Source of the DNA: Azolla pinnata
Taxonomy: Eukaryota; Streptophyta; Polypodiopsida; Salviniales; Salviniaceae
Direction: 5' to 3'
Length of the DNA: 48,492 nucleotides
NCBI GenBank assembly: GCA_037176905.1
Contig: JBBBWG010029444.1
Location: 1-48,492 of the forward strand
Made by a program: the position numbers and the translations under genes. The notes beneath the pieces were generated by a model that searched no databases, was not told the DNA's origin, and saw only the letters and a program-made list of their open reading frames with translations. This document shows positions 23,665 to 34,427 of the stretch, in pieces; position 1 is the first letter of the stretch, and every line of letters starts with the position of its first letter.

Positions 23665-26489
23665 TTAGTCGACTTCTTCGATCTTGGGTCCAGCGCCACC
23701 AGAAGCACTAGGGCCATCTTCATCAGCTCCACCATAGCCTCCGCCAGGGATATCCCCACCCTGATACATTCTGGCGATGATCGGGTTGCACAGGCTTTCA
23801 AGTTCCTTCATCTTGTCATCAAACTCCTCGGCCTCAGCAAGCTGGTTGTGATCAAGCCACTGGATGGCCTGCTCAACTGCATCTTCAATCTTCTTCTTGT
23901 CATCCTGGCTGAGCTTCCCAGCAATCTTATCGTCCTTGATCGTGTTCCTCATGTTGTAGGCATAGTTCTCGAGGGCGTTCTTCGACTCCACCTTCTTCTT
24001 GTGCTCCTCATCCTCCGACTTGTACTTCTCCGCATCCTGAACCATCTTCTCAATCTCCTCCTTGCTCAGCCGCCCCTTGTCATTGGTGATGGTGATCTTG
24101 TTCTTCTGACCAGTGGTCTTGTCCTCCGCAGAGACATTCAAGATACCATTGGCATCAATGTCGAAGCAGACAGTGATCTGAGGGACACCTCTGGGAGCAG
24201 GGGGGATGCCTGAGAGCTCAAACTTGCCCAACAGATTATTGTCCCTTGTTCTTGTTCTTTCTCCTTCATAGACCTGGATGAGCACACCAGGCTGGTTATC
24301 GGAGTAGGTAGAGAACACCTGCTCCTTCTTGGTGGGGATTGTGGTGTTGCGGGCAATCAGCACAGTCATGACACCTCCAGCAGTCTCAAGGCCAAGAGAC
24401 AGAGGGGTGACATCAAGCAGAAGCAGGTCCTGCACCTTCTCGTTCCCTTCTCCGCTCAGAATTGCTGCTTGAACCGCCGCTCCATAGGCAACAGCTTCAT
24501 CAGGGTTGATGCTCTTGCAGAGCTCCTTGCCATTGAAGAAGTCTTGCAGGAGCTGCTGAACCTTGGGGATACGGGTTGATCCACCGACCAGAACAACATC
24601 ATGGATGCTGCTCTTGTCCATCTTGGCATCCCTGAGGCACTTCTCGACAGGCTCCATGCATTTCCTGAACAGATCCATGTTGAGCTCCTCAAACCTTGCA
24701 CGGGTGATGGTGGAGTAGAAATCAATGCCCTCGTAAAGAGAGTCGATCTCGATCGTGGTCTGAGCAGTGGACGAAAGCGTCCTCTTCGCGCGCTCGCATG
24801 AAGTTCTCAAGCGCCGAAGGGCTCTCGCATTTCCAGTTATGTCCTTCTTGTACTTGCGCTTGAACTCCTGCACAAAGTGATTAACCATCCGGTTGTCAAA
24901 ATCTTCCCCTCCAAGATGGGTATCTCCAGCTGTTGCCTTGACTTCAAAGATTCCTTCCTCAATGGTCAAAAGAGAGACATCGAAGGTTCCTCCTCCGAGG
25001 TCAAAGATGAGAACGTTCTTCTCCCCCACACTCGATGCCTTCTTGTCAAGGCCATAGGCAATGGCAGCCGCAGTTGGCTCATTGATGATTCTCATCACAT
25101 TCAGGCCGGAAATTACACCTGCGTCCTTTGTTGCTTGCCTCTGAGAATCGTTGAAATATGCAGGCACTGTCACCACTGCATTCTTCACTGTGGATCCCAG
25201 GAAGGCTTCTGCAATTTCTTTCATCTTGACAAGAACCATGGACGAAATCTCCTCTGCAGCGAATTGCTTCTCCTCACCCTTGTACTGAACGCAAATCATA
25301 GGCTTGTCACCTGGCCCAGCTACAACCTTGAAGGGCCACAGCTTGATGTCACTCTGCACAGAGGCATCTGACAGCCTCCTTCCAATCAGGCGCTTGGCAT
25401 CTGCAATGGAATAGGCAGAAGCACATAGCTTCGGTTAGACACTCATTCTAAAATATACTGGAATGTTTACAAATATACACGAAGTTAAATACGACACTAT
25501 AGATTTTCTAATCAAAATCAGATTTTGAACACAGAAACACTCACTTACCTATAAATAATACCGAGTAAAGTAAATTCAAGTAAATATTTACTAGACCGCA
25601 CTGATAAAACCACCAGACTGGGGACTACCTACGCATTCCTAGAATCCACCAAATACAAGCACAAAGCAGACAAAGAAACAGACGCACGCATTCCATTTCC
25701 ACAAACTGATTCAGAGATGATCACTACCTCAAATACAACAAATCCTAACAGGCTGCGACTCAGTAGAATAAAAACCAAACGGATCTACCAGAAAGCCCTA
25801 CTCACCGTAAAAGAAAGCATTTAACTTCACATAAACAAAATGGATGGTGCTAGGACTATGAACAAGAAAAAACCAAGCACTGCAGGATGTAGAATGAAAA
25901 AAAACTACACTATTGCACAGATCTGCTTAGAAAAGAAGCTCAAAAACAGCAACACACAGATCTACTGAAAAGCATAAGCTATTTGAACCGGGAAGAAATT
26001 AAGGCTACAGTGGGAAAAATTCGGCACAATAACCTCATCCTTATCATCAAAAGAAACGGTTACGACAAACGGCGGATAAAAAAAGAAGCTACATACATAA
26101 TGGAGAAAAGATTTGATACGAATAATAGATCGGATTCGGAGCTACTTGCAGGCGCAAAAGACTTCAAAATTAGTAAACCAAACATCATGCACGAGAAAAC
26201 CAGCAGATCTGAAGACTCCAAAGAAATACCACAGCAATGAAAAGCGAGCGAGAGAGAGAGAGAGAGAGACGGGGTGTGTACCAAAGACTGTGTTGATAGG
26301 ATTCATGGCGACTTGATTCTTCGCGGCATCGCCGATGAGCCTCTCGGTGTCGCTGAAGGCCACATAGGACGGAGTGGTGCGATTACCCTGATCGTTCGCG
26401 ATGATCTCGACGCGATCGTGCTGCCAGACGCCGACGCAGGAGTACGTGGTGCCGAGATCGATCCCGATAGCCGGACCTTCCTTAGCCAT
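23665..26489 (-). CDS. HSP70: Cytosolic/nuclear heat shock cognate 70 kDa chaperone (HSC70), 2 exons
   Basis: Exons 26489-26282 and 25400-23665 give 647 residues, the normal size. The single 881-base intron splits the glycine codon after NPINTVF at about codon 70, the position usual for plant HSC70 genes. The protein is an ATP-driven chaperone that binds unfolded segments with J-domain and nucleotide-exchange partners. The three family signatures are visible: IDLGTTYS near residue 10, [12 protein letters not shown] near 200, and [17 protein letters not shown] near 335. The interdomain linker [15 protein letters not shown] is intact, and the C terminus is PKIEEVD, the docking motif for TPR co-chaperones, which places it in cytosol and nucleus rather than in organelles. 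There is no signal peptide. The start at 26489 matches the family N terminus ([15 protein letters not shown]). A heat-shock element lies upstream. Confidence 0.98.
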
Positions 26490-26610
26490 GGCGGAGAAGA
26501 AGAAGAAGAAGAAGAAGAAGAAGAAGAAGAAGATGCGAGCGGAGCAGCAGAGAGATCGAAGGCAGAAGAAGCTCGAAGACGAAGAAGCTTTCGCTGCGCA
26601 GGAGACGGGG

Positions 26611-26629
26611 AAACCCTAACCCTAAAATC
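26611..26629. promoter_or_regulatory. Telo-box-like motif in the HSC70 leader
   Basis: AAACCCTAACCCTAAAA on the plus strand, i.e. TTTTAGGGTTAGGGTTT in the direction of transcription, about 125-140 bases before the start codon. Telo-boxes are known plant promoter and leader elements; activity here is inferred. Confidence 0.55.
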
Positions 26630-26683
26630 CACAGAATGTCTGTGCAGTTGCAAAGAGAAGTGGCAACGGGAGCTCGGCGGTCT

Positions 26684-26691
26684 CCATATAG
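26684..26691 (-). promoter_or_regulatory. TATA-like box of the HSC70 gene
   Basis: Read on the minus strand this is CTATATGG, about 195 bases before the start codon and 13 bases downstream of the heat-shock element. The spacing is reasonable for a heat-inducible promoter with a leader of roughly 160 bases. Confidence 0.5.
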
Positions 26692-26704
26692 TGCGGGAGA
26701 CGGC

Positions 26705-26717
26705 TTCTAGAATGTTC
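26705..26717 (-). promoter_or_regulatory. Heat-shock element, three alternating 5-bp units
   Basis: TTCTAGAATGTTC on the plus strand, which is GAACATTCTAGAA in the direction of the gene. This is a perfect three-unit nGAAnnTTCn array, the binding site of heat-shock factor trimers, placed just upstream of the TATA-like box. Confidence 0.75.
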
Positions 26718-26849
26718 GGAAGGCTGCGCGCCGTCCGATGGCGATCCGACGGCCGGCGCGCCGGCGCCTCCCCCGGCCGTCGATCCCCCGCCCCGATCGG
26801 ACGGCTGCCATCCTTCCTAGGGTTTGCAGAGCCCGGGGCCGTGTTCACA

Positions 26850-28856
26850 CTTGGCCCGTCTTTTTGTCCCACAAAAGACCAAACAACATAAGAGAAGGAA
26901 AATTCACTGTTTTCTGGGAACTGAACTTTGTGTTTGCAAATTCACTGTTCTGGGAATTGAAGAACTCTGTGCTTGTTTTCTACTGTTGCTTATCGGATCC
27001 GATTGGCGTGCCGTGTGACTTGCTCTACTTTCACGGTGTTCCGTATGCTGCAGTTAAATCCTTTGCAGTTATCGTTGTTATTGCTGCAGATGATTAGCAG
27101 ATCCGATCGTTAGACGTTTCAGCGGTATCCAGTTTCGTTTTACGAATTCTGGGCAGTTATCACTGTGATTGTCGACCTTTGCCAGGTTATTATAAGATCT
27201 GATTGACATGGACCGTCGAGACTAAACTTACATTCTATCATTGGAATGTTTGTTCTGTGTCGGCACTTGATAGTTTCCACCGTGCCCATGTTCACAGTAA
27301 GAAAGAAGAGGCAGAGAGAACACGTTACGCATGAATATATGTTGTATATAATTGAAGGAACAACAACAACAATGAATTATACACTAACTGAAGTTGAAGA
27401 AAATGTTGTTTTTATTTATTACATTTATCATTGATCGTAATCGACACTTCCTTGTAATTGCTATCTACCAAGAATCTAAGGAATAAAAAAAACTAAAGGT
27501 CACTATGTAGTTGGTCCAGATTCAGCTTCATGCCCATTTGCTCTCAAAAAGACCAAAATTAGTTTGTCGAAAAACCTTTAGTTATCATATCTATAATATT
27601 CTTAATTGTGAAAATCTTATCTAAGATGAAGTTTCCCTTAGTGATACCGAATTTTATTATACTTTAAAGTAGTATGATTTTTACTACTTTACGCTAATGC
27701 AACAACTCCCTGGATTTTACTGAGCATAGTTGGTGTCTAGCTGGGGTCCACACTTCGAAACGTGTAGGCTAGTTTACCAAGCCAAATCACTTCCTTGCCT
27801 GTATCAGATGCAACTACAAATTCTACTTCGATCGTAAGGGTAGCCATACAATCTCGATTTCTGACTTACGTAATCGAACTTAGTATAGCCAACTCGGTTT
27901 GAAGGTTCGTTCAGTTCAAAATGTATGTCATGGTCTTATGTGCTAACCAAATGTAGAAAATTTTGAATGCATTCTACCACTAACTCACATGACATGCATT
28001 ATGTCTAGTCATGGCGCGACTATAACATATATCAATGAGCCAATGATGCATAATACCAATTTTATATAATCTCTCTTCAAACAGGATATCATGTAGTCCT
28101 TCCATTTTGGGCCGATGCATGTTGAATCAATCCAAACTATTTCGGATGTGACTGGACCACGACAAAAACAATTGTTATAAATTATAATTTCATGTGATTT
28201 TATCTCGAGAATATGATGCATTTGATCGAAGTCCTTAATATCGAATTGCAATTGCAACTGATTCAACAAAGCTCCTTGATGTGTCACCCCATAGTGTCAT
28301 CCACTTTTACACAGTAGATGGACGCAATCATAAATAAACGAACCTTCTATTTCATCCTTAGTATTAGGAAGATAGATGAACCATTTTTTGTGTCCATATC
28401 ATACATGCAATGGTCCTCATCACTTTAACCAAAAATCGATGAAATGTATAAAGTTCTACCAAGTTCCATTAACAGGTTTAAATACATACATTAACAAAAA
28501 AGTTCAAATAAATGAATACTTAATTTGAGATGATTATCTTAAATCATGGGTTAATGACCATTTACTTGAGCATAGTTGAGCTCAACTCCCTAAATATATT
28601 ACATACATGCATCATGCAAGATGGATGGTTCTTTAGTGCCACATATCACTACTTCCACGTCACCATACACCGATGCTAATGCTGACTTTCTTGGCATCGG
28701 TCAACGGTTAGTTTTGTTCTGAGGGCTATTTCCAGCAAGATTCGAACACCTAATCCCTTGTTATCATTGAATCGCCAAGACTTCAAACACGTGAACCACG
28801 AATGGCTCTCAAGCATTCATGCTAAGAGCATCTTCGTTGATCAATACACCTTGCCA
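26850..28856. other. AT-rich intergenic region, no gene recognised
   Basis: Between divergently placed upstream DNA of the HSC70 gene and the 3' end of the PPR gene. The left 150 bases (26720-26840) are very GC-rich with repeated CCGTCCGAT/ATCGGACGG words in opposite orientation. Reading frames here, including a 92-residue one at 28009-28287 on the minus strand, show no recognised domain. Confidence 0.5.
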
Positions 28857-30971
28857 TCAGTCTGCATTGGCATAAATGTTTGAGAGTACGACGTATGACG
28901 AGCATTGCTCAAAGCCACTTTGAAAACAATGGGCCGCTGCTTTGATCCCACGTTCTGTATCGTTGTGCATGTGGCACGCCCCAAGTATGCAACTCCACGC
29001 CGCATCAACATCGTTGAATGGCATCGAGTCGATCAGACACTCTGCTTCATCCATCAAGCCAGATCGTCCAAGCAAGTCGATCAGACACGCATAGTGATCA
29101 ACAGAGCGTCTGATTCCAAACTCGCCCATCCGCAAGAAAGCCAGTTTGCCCTCGTCCAGAAGCCCAACGAAGCCACATGCAATGAGCACACATGCAAACG
29201 TTACACCATCCGGGGTCTTCCCGTCTACTACTATCATTCGAGACAGAAGCTCCAAGGCAATTCGCCCATGGCCATTGAGAGCCGCAGCTCCTATGGCTGC
29301 GTTCCACGAGACAACTTCCTTGCACCTCTTCTTGCCAAACACAGCTAACGAATCGGAGAGGCTACCGCATTTCCCGTACATGTTAATGAGGGCATTGGTG
29401 AGTGCATCGTCGATGTCATCATGCATGGCATAGGAAACTACCGCATGGATCAGCTCTCCGCCTGCGAGCTCTGCCAAGCTCGAACACGCGTCGAGAGCGC
29501 AGAGGAACGTAACTTCATTAGGCTCCGAGCCGTTGTTGTTGTCGAAGCAGAGCTCTCGAAAGAGGCCTAGCGCCTCCAAAGCTAGCCCGTGTTCCGTGAA
29601 AGTCGAGATCAACGTGTTCCAGGAAGCGGAATCGCGTCGAGCCATCTGCAAGAAGAGGTTGTGGGCAGCCTCAATGCACCCGTTCCGGGCGAATGCATTG
29701 AGCATGGCGTTCCAGGAGACGATGTCCCGAGGGCGGAGGCTCTCGAACACGGCCTCGGCATCGCTCAAGCTCTTGCAGATGCCATAAGCACTGATAAGCT
29801 TATTGCTCACCTCCAGATGGAAGCCATATCCATGCTCGACGATGATCGAGTGCACCGTCTGGCATTCTTCGGGCGAGCTCGAGCAAGCATCGAGGACGCA
29901 GAGGAAACTGACCTTGTCCGGGCGGACATCTTTCTCGGAGAGCATCCGGCCAAAGAGCGCCATCGCCACATGACTCTTTCCGCACCCGATCGACGCGCCC
30001 ATCGCAGCGTTCCACGAAGCTACCACATTTTTCTTGGCCATGGCCTCGAAGACAGACATCGCCATCGTCAGGTCTCGGCATTTCCCGTACATCGTCAGAA
30101 GAGCTGTCGAAACGCCTGCATCTCCTCCGAGCTCCTCTCCGAGGACCATGGCATGGATCCTCGCTCCTTCTTCGAGCATCTTCTTCTCCGCCGCGCCCTG
30201 CCGAGATGCGAGGCTCGAGCACGCCCCGATCGCGCAGATGTAGCTCACCCTGTTCGGCTTCGATCCTCGGCCTCCCATGCCATGGAAGAGCTCGAGCGCT
30301 CGCAATTCGCAGCGATTCCCCGCCAGCGCAGACATGGCGGCATTCCAAGAGACCGTGTCCTCCTGATCCAGTCCTTCGAACACCGACATGGCGAGGTCGA
30401 TCTGGCCAAGCTTTCCATAGAAGCTCACCATAGCCGTGCCGATGACCACATCTCTGTCGGATCCAGCTACGGCATGAAGCTTCTGGCCTCCTCTTGCCGA
30501 TCCGAGGCTTGCCCAGGCCTCGAGCAGCGCGAGGATCGTGACCTTATCTGCCAGAACGGACTGAAGAAGCATGGCCTCCTGCATCTGTGCCGCCATGGCG
30601 GCATGGCCGTTCCGATTCGATGCGGAGATGATGGCGTTCCAGGAGACCACATCTGGGAACGGCAGGGCGTGGAAGGTGCGCCACGCCATGGCCAGGTCGC
30701 CGTGGTCTGCGTGGGCCTTGATGAGCACGTTGGCGGAGACGAGGCTAGGGTTTGTGAGGCCATGGAAGACGGAGCAGGCGTCTTGAACGCTGCCGCAGCG
30801 GGCGTAGATCTGGACCAGGAGGCTCCCCGCGTAGGAGGAAGAAGGAGAAGAAGAAGAAGAAGAAGAAGAAGAATGGTGGAGAGAGTGCTCGCAGAGGTGG
30901 GCGTGCAGGCATCTGGCCTGCTGGACGACCTCGGCGCCGCCATAGCTCTGCAGCAGAGAAGCGATCGTCAT
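28857..30971 (-). CDS. PLS-class pentatricopeptide repeat protein, intronless, truncated in the E motif
   Basis: A single 704-residue frame of high GC. PPR proteins of this class bind organellar RNA and act in editing, splicing or stability. The chain of repeats is visible through SWNAIISASNRNG, SWNAAMSALAGN, SWNAAMGASIGCG, SWNAMLNAFARNG, SWNTLISTFTEHG and SWNAAIGAAALNG, followed by TPDGVTFACVLIACG and the L2/S2-like DHYACLIDLLGRSG. It ends at YVVLSNIYANAD, which is part-way through the usual E1 motif, and there is no E2 or DYW domain. The codon after GCAGAC is TGA, followed by a TGG that would fit the family's next Trp. Residues about 35-46 are a Ser run from a TCT microsatellite. I see no obvious targeting peptide; the protein starts almost at the first repeat, so the N terminus could be incomplete. 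Confidence 0.88.
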   Translation of the reverse strand: MTIASLLQSYGGAEVVQQARCLHAHLCEHSLHHSSSSSSSSSPSSSYAGSLLVQIYARCGSVQDACSVFHGLTNPSLVSANVLIKAHADHGDLAMAWRTFHALPFPDVVSWNAIISASNRNGHAAMAAQMQEAMLLQSVLADKVTILALLEAWASLGSARGGQKLHAVAGSDRDVVIGTAMVSFYGKLGQIDLAMSVFEGLDQEDTVSWNAAMSALAGNRCELRALELFHGMGGRGSKPNRVSYICAIGACSSLASRQGAAEKKMLEEGARIHAMVLGEELGGDAGVSTALLTMYGKCRDLTMAMSVFEAMAKKNVVASWNAAMGASIGCGKSHVAMALFGRMLSEKDVRPDKVSFLCVLDACSSSPEECQTVHSIIVEHGYGFHLEVSNKLISAYGICKSLSDAEAVFESLRPRDIVSWNAMLNAFARNGCIEAAHNLFLQMARRDSASWNTLISTFTEHGLALEALGLFRELCFDNNNGSEPNEVTFLCALDACSSLAELAGGELIHAVVSYAMHDDIDDALTNALINMYGKCGSLSDSLAVFGKKRCKEVVSWNAAIGAAALNGHGRIALELLSRMIVVDGKTPDGVTFACVLIACGFVGLLDEGKLAFLRMGEFGIRRSVDHYACLIDLLGRSGLMDEAECLIDSMPFNDVDAAWSCILGACHMHNDTERGIKAAAHCFQSGFEQCSSYVVLSNIYANAD

Positions 30972-31099
30972 GGATCCGAGGGCCGCTCTTCAGCGCCATA
31001 GCCACAGCTTCTTTCGTTCACAAATGGAGAATAAGAACGAAGAAGAAGAAGAAGAACTTAAAATGAAGAAGAAGAGGAACTTAAAATGAAGAAGAAGAA

Positions 31100-32010
31100 G
31101 AAGAGCAATTGTGGAAGATGGTATTTTAGAGACACAACAGAAAATGATGGCTTTTCGGACGGCGAGAAGTAGATATCATATACCTACTGGATATGGGCAG
31201 ATTTGGCAATCAATATTAGATTTGCCAATTTTATCAATGCCGATTCCACAATTGGTGGTGGATGAGCCTTGGAACGATTTGTTTTTTTATAATAAAAAAT
31301 CAATATTTGCAGTGTACACTAATGATGTTTATCATAAGCTGGTCGAGGATAGAGCTTGGGTAGCACACAAGTTTTTTGCTACATGGCACATTACCCGTGA
31401 TGGTGAATGGTGGTCTAAAATTCTAGATGCAGGCTGGAAATCTTGCCTTCCTTTTCGAGCGAAAGTGTTTCTTTGGCGTACCATGGTTGGTGGGTTGCTT
31501 TTGGCTATGGTCTTAAAGCAACGAAACATTTCCAGTGGTACATGTGTCCTCTTTCCTTTGATTGATGAAGATGCTACACACATGTTTATTTCTTGTCGTG
31601 TTACTCAAGATATATGGATAGTCATATCATAGTAGTGGGAGTCATTAACTAGAAATATTTTGTCACCTTTTCAATGGGTTTTTATTGAAGCTTATAGAGT
31701 TTTACCAACCCCAACATATAAGGTTGTGTTTGATTACTTGAGGTACTTGGGTATGTGGTATAGTAGGAGGTTGAGGAATGGTTTCTTATTTGATGGGCTT
31801 TCTGGAGTATCGCAACATATATGTAGGACAAAAAGACAATTGTTTTGGCAGTTTTCACAACTATGTTGTATAGGAACTTTGTCCCCAGATGAGTTAGATT
31901 TATGTCATCTTGTAATACATCACCTTAGACGGTTAACCTTGTATTCTTTATAGCAGGGTTTTTTTGTATTGTCATGTTGTTTTAATACAAATATCCATTT
32001 ACGAAAAAAA
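31100..32010 (+). mobile_element. 5'-truncated LINE: reverse-transcriptase zinc-binding domain and 3' end
   Basis: The frame at 31111-31632 and its continuation in the same frame at 31660-31953 show the zf-RVT domain that follows reverse transcriptase in plant non-LTR retrotransposons: WKSCLPFRAKVFLWRTMVGG, TCVLFPLIDEDATHMFISC and DIWIVIS, then YLRYLGMWYSRRLRNGFLF. Two in-frame stops (TAGTAG at 31630-31635) separate the halves, so it is dead. The 3' end reads TTTTAATACAAATATCC then TTTACGAAAAAAA, typical of plant LINE tails. It lies in a GAA-rich stretch beside the PPR start; GAAGAAGMAGAGC-like words on both sides may be the target-site duplication. Confidence 0.8.
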
Positions 32011-32290
32011 GAAGAAGCAGAGCTTCTTGTTCTTGTAATACATCTTGTAAGATTTATGTCATCTTGTAATACATCACCTTAGACGGTTAACCTTGTATTC
32101 TTTATAGCAGGGTTTTTTTGTATTGTNNNNNNNNNNNNNNNNNNNNNNNNNNNNNNNNNNNNNNNNNNNNNNNNNNNNNNNNNNNNNNNNNNNNNNNNNN
32201 NNNNNNNNNNNNNNNNNNNNNNNNNNCATGTTGTTTTAATACAAATATCCATTTACGAAAAAAAGAAGAAGCAGAGCTTCTTGTTCTTGT
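31896..32290. repeat. Direct duplication of the LINE 3' end split by the assembly gap
   Basis: Positions 31896-31972 recur at 32050-32126 (offset 154) without visible difference. The sequence that follows the first copy at 31973 (CATGTTGTTTTAATACAAAT) recurs directly to the right of the gap at 32227. The second copy then runs on into unique flank (TACATTTAGGGTTCAA). Confidence 0.9.
32127..32226. other. Assembly gap of exactly 100 N
   Basis: A run of 100 undetermined bases, the conventional placeholder length for a gap of unknown size. Its flanks continue each other in the sequence of the neighbouring copy. Confidence 0.99.
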
Positions 32291-32599
32291 TACATTTAGG
32301 GTTCAATTCCATGGAGTTTGTGTTCTGGTTTTTTAATTCCATGGAGTTGCTGCTTTCGTCAGAGAGCTCAGGATTTGACAAGAGGCTGTATCGGGGTTCC
32401 AATTCGATGTACCGACCTTTGCTAGTCGGTGAATTCCATTGAAGATTCCTCTTTTGGTGCTTTTCCAGGCTCGAATGATTCAAGATCAATTGATGTATAT
32501 AAGGTTATGGTTCCCAATTTTTTATCGGACCTGATTGGTGGTCCATGAGACTTTGGAGGTATAACTTCAAGGATAGGAGTCCAAATCAAGCCTACGTCT

Positions 32600-33024
32600 A
32601 AGGTTAACATCAATGTCAGGTTCAAGGTTGAGGGTCAAGGTCAAGGTCGAAGGTTCAAGGTCAAGGTCAAGGTCAGGTTTAGGGCCAAGATCAAGATCGA
32701 GGTCAAGTTAGGGTTAGGGTTAGGGTTAGGGTTAGGGTTTAAAGTCAAGTTTCAAGTTCAAGGTCAAGGTCTAACTTAGGGTTTAGGGTTTAGGGTCAGG
32801 TTCAAGGTTTAAAGTTAAGGTCAAAGTTCAGGGTTTAAAGTCAAGGTCAAAGTTTAGGGTTTAAAGTCAAGGTCAAACTCTAGATTTAAAGTCAATGTCA
32901 AGTTCAAGGTTTAAAGTCAAGGTCAAGGTCAAGATCAAGGTCGATATTAGGGTTTAAGGTCAAGACCATGGTCAAGGTTAGGTTTAGGGTAAGGTCAAGG
33001 TCAAGGTCAAGGACAAGGGTTTCA

Positions 33025-33055
<31 letters not shown>

Positions 33056-33058
33056 CAG
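32600..33058. repeat. AAGGTC / TTAGGG mixed hexamer array
   Basis: Dozens of AAGGTC, AAAGTC and TTCAAGG words. At 32706-32745 there is a run of five GGTTAG repeats, and nearby TTTAGGG words. It resembles degenerate telomere-derived or subtelomeric sequence, though nothing else proves a former chromosome end. It lies directly upstream of the leader of the small zinc finger gene. Confidence 0.85.
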
Positions 33059-33059
33059 A

Positions 33060-34427
33060 ACAAGTCTGGTAATGTTCTTGTCCGTGTTCACACGTGCGGA
33101 CCGCTCTAGGTTCTTCTTCTTCTTCTCTTCTTCTTCGTCTTCGTCGCCATCATCGGCTTCTGCTTCTGCGCGTCTGCGTTCCGACCCAACACAGATCCGA
33201 TCTCTCCCTCCCGCCCGCCTTCCCAGGTACTCCAATGGCCTCGCTCTCTTCCTCTGTGCTTTCCTTTTCTCTGCTCTTTCTTCTCTTTTTCTTTCTTTCG
33301 TTGTTTTCTGCCTGTGTTTTCACCCCCTTGGCTGTCCTTGTACTGTTTCCGTTTGGGTATCTTAGTTCTGTCCCGTTTTGAAAGATTTTGCTACCGCCCT
33401 CTTTCTCTGTCAGTCTTTTATTTGCCGCGTTCCTCTTTGCTTCCATCGTCTGTTCCCTTTTACCAAATCATTCGGTTTGTCCCTCGCCTCCCCTCAGATA
33501 CGGAAGCAACAACATCTAATCCCGCTCTTCCCTTTTCTGTTTCCTCTTCATTACTGTTGTTTCCTCAGAAAAATCCGCATTTTGGTTTGAAATGATTCTG
33601 CCTCTTGCAGCTTATATGTGAAATGAGGTGTTCATTACAATGAACAGCTATACTACATAGGAATTCAGTGTTTTAGATTTTTATACCGCTGTTTTTATCT
33701 AGGAATACCTCTGGGTTGGAGGGTTAGGTATACCATGGTTTCTAAGTTTCAACATTGGTTTCCTATAAACAATTCAAAGTGCTTTTGGTAAGTTTCAACA
33801 TTGCTTCCCTCTAAACAATTCAAAGTGTTTTGGCTAAGTTTTATATCAATGATTTGGGCCAAGTAATGCCATGGAGTGCCTTTTGCTTTGGGAAGCTGAG
33901 TCCCATTGTTTCCATAGCTAGAAAAATCATGGTTTTGAGCTCCCATTTTTGTTGCGAATCGGTAGTTAAAGAGACTGTTTATCTTTGCTCGAGGAAAAAA
34001 GCACTCAACGCCATTGCTTGGTGCCAGCAACACCAAGGTTCATTGGGTTGGTTATAGCATTTGGTTTTGTACGAATGATGCTTTAGCTCCAGTACAAGAA
34101 ATGCCTATGCTTTGGGAAACCACTGAGCTCATCGTCTCCATAACCTGTAGAAATCATGTTGCTTACCTGATAGAAACACAGTGGTTTGTATACATTGGGA
34201 AATGTTAAACAAACTGTCCTCTTCGCAAGAAAAATGAAGAAAACGAAGAAAGAACACATGAGTAGCTTTTCGGTAAGTTACGACGTAGGAGCTGAGCTAA
34301 GTAATGGGCTAGATTTAGGCAATTTGCTTTGGAAAGCCGAGCTTCATGGTTTACATACCTGGTTGAGTCATGATGCTGAAATCAGTTTCCTCTGTGTAGT
34401 AGCTCCCATCCCTCCTGTGAAAGGAAA
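33060..34427 (+). promoter_or_regulatory. Probable leader and leader intron of the small zinc finger gene
   Basis: A pyrimidine-rich segment at 33100-33226 ends in the donor-like CCAG/GTACTCC at 33227, and the start codon at 34428 is preceded by several acceptor-like AG sites (for example TGTGTAG and TGTGAAAG within 35 bases). I infer a non-coding first exon and an intron of about 1.2 kb. Within the region CTCAAACAATTCAAAGTG words near 33760-33830 are a small direct repeat. No transcript evidence is available. Confidence 0.35.

Noticed and set aside
28009..28287. 92-residue minus-strand frame
   Set aside because: No recognisable family and no supporting exon structure in AT-rich DNA.
29589..31001. 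470-residue frame on the plus strand
   Set aside because: It is the antisense shadow of the GC-rich PPR gene, whose repeats are clearly readable on the minus strand.
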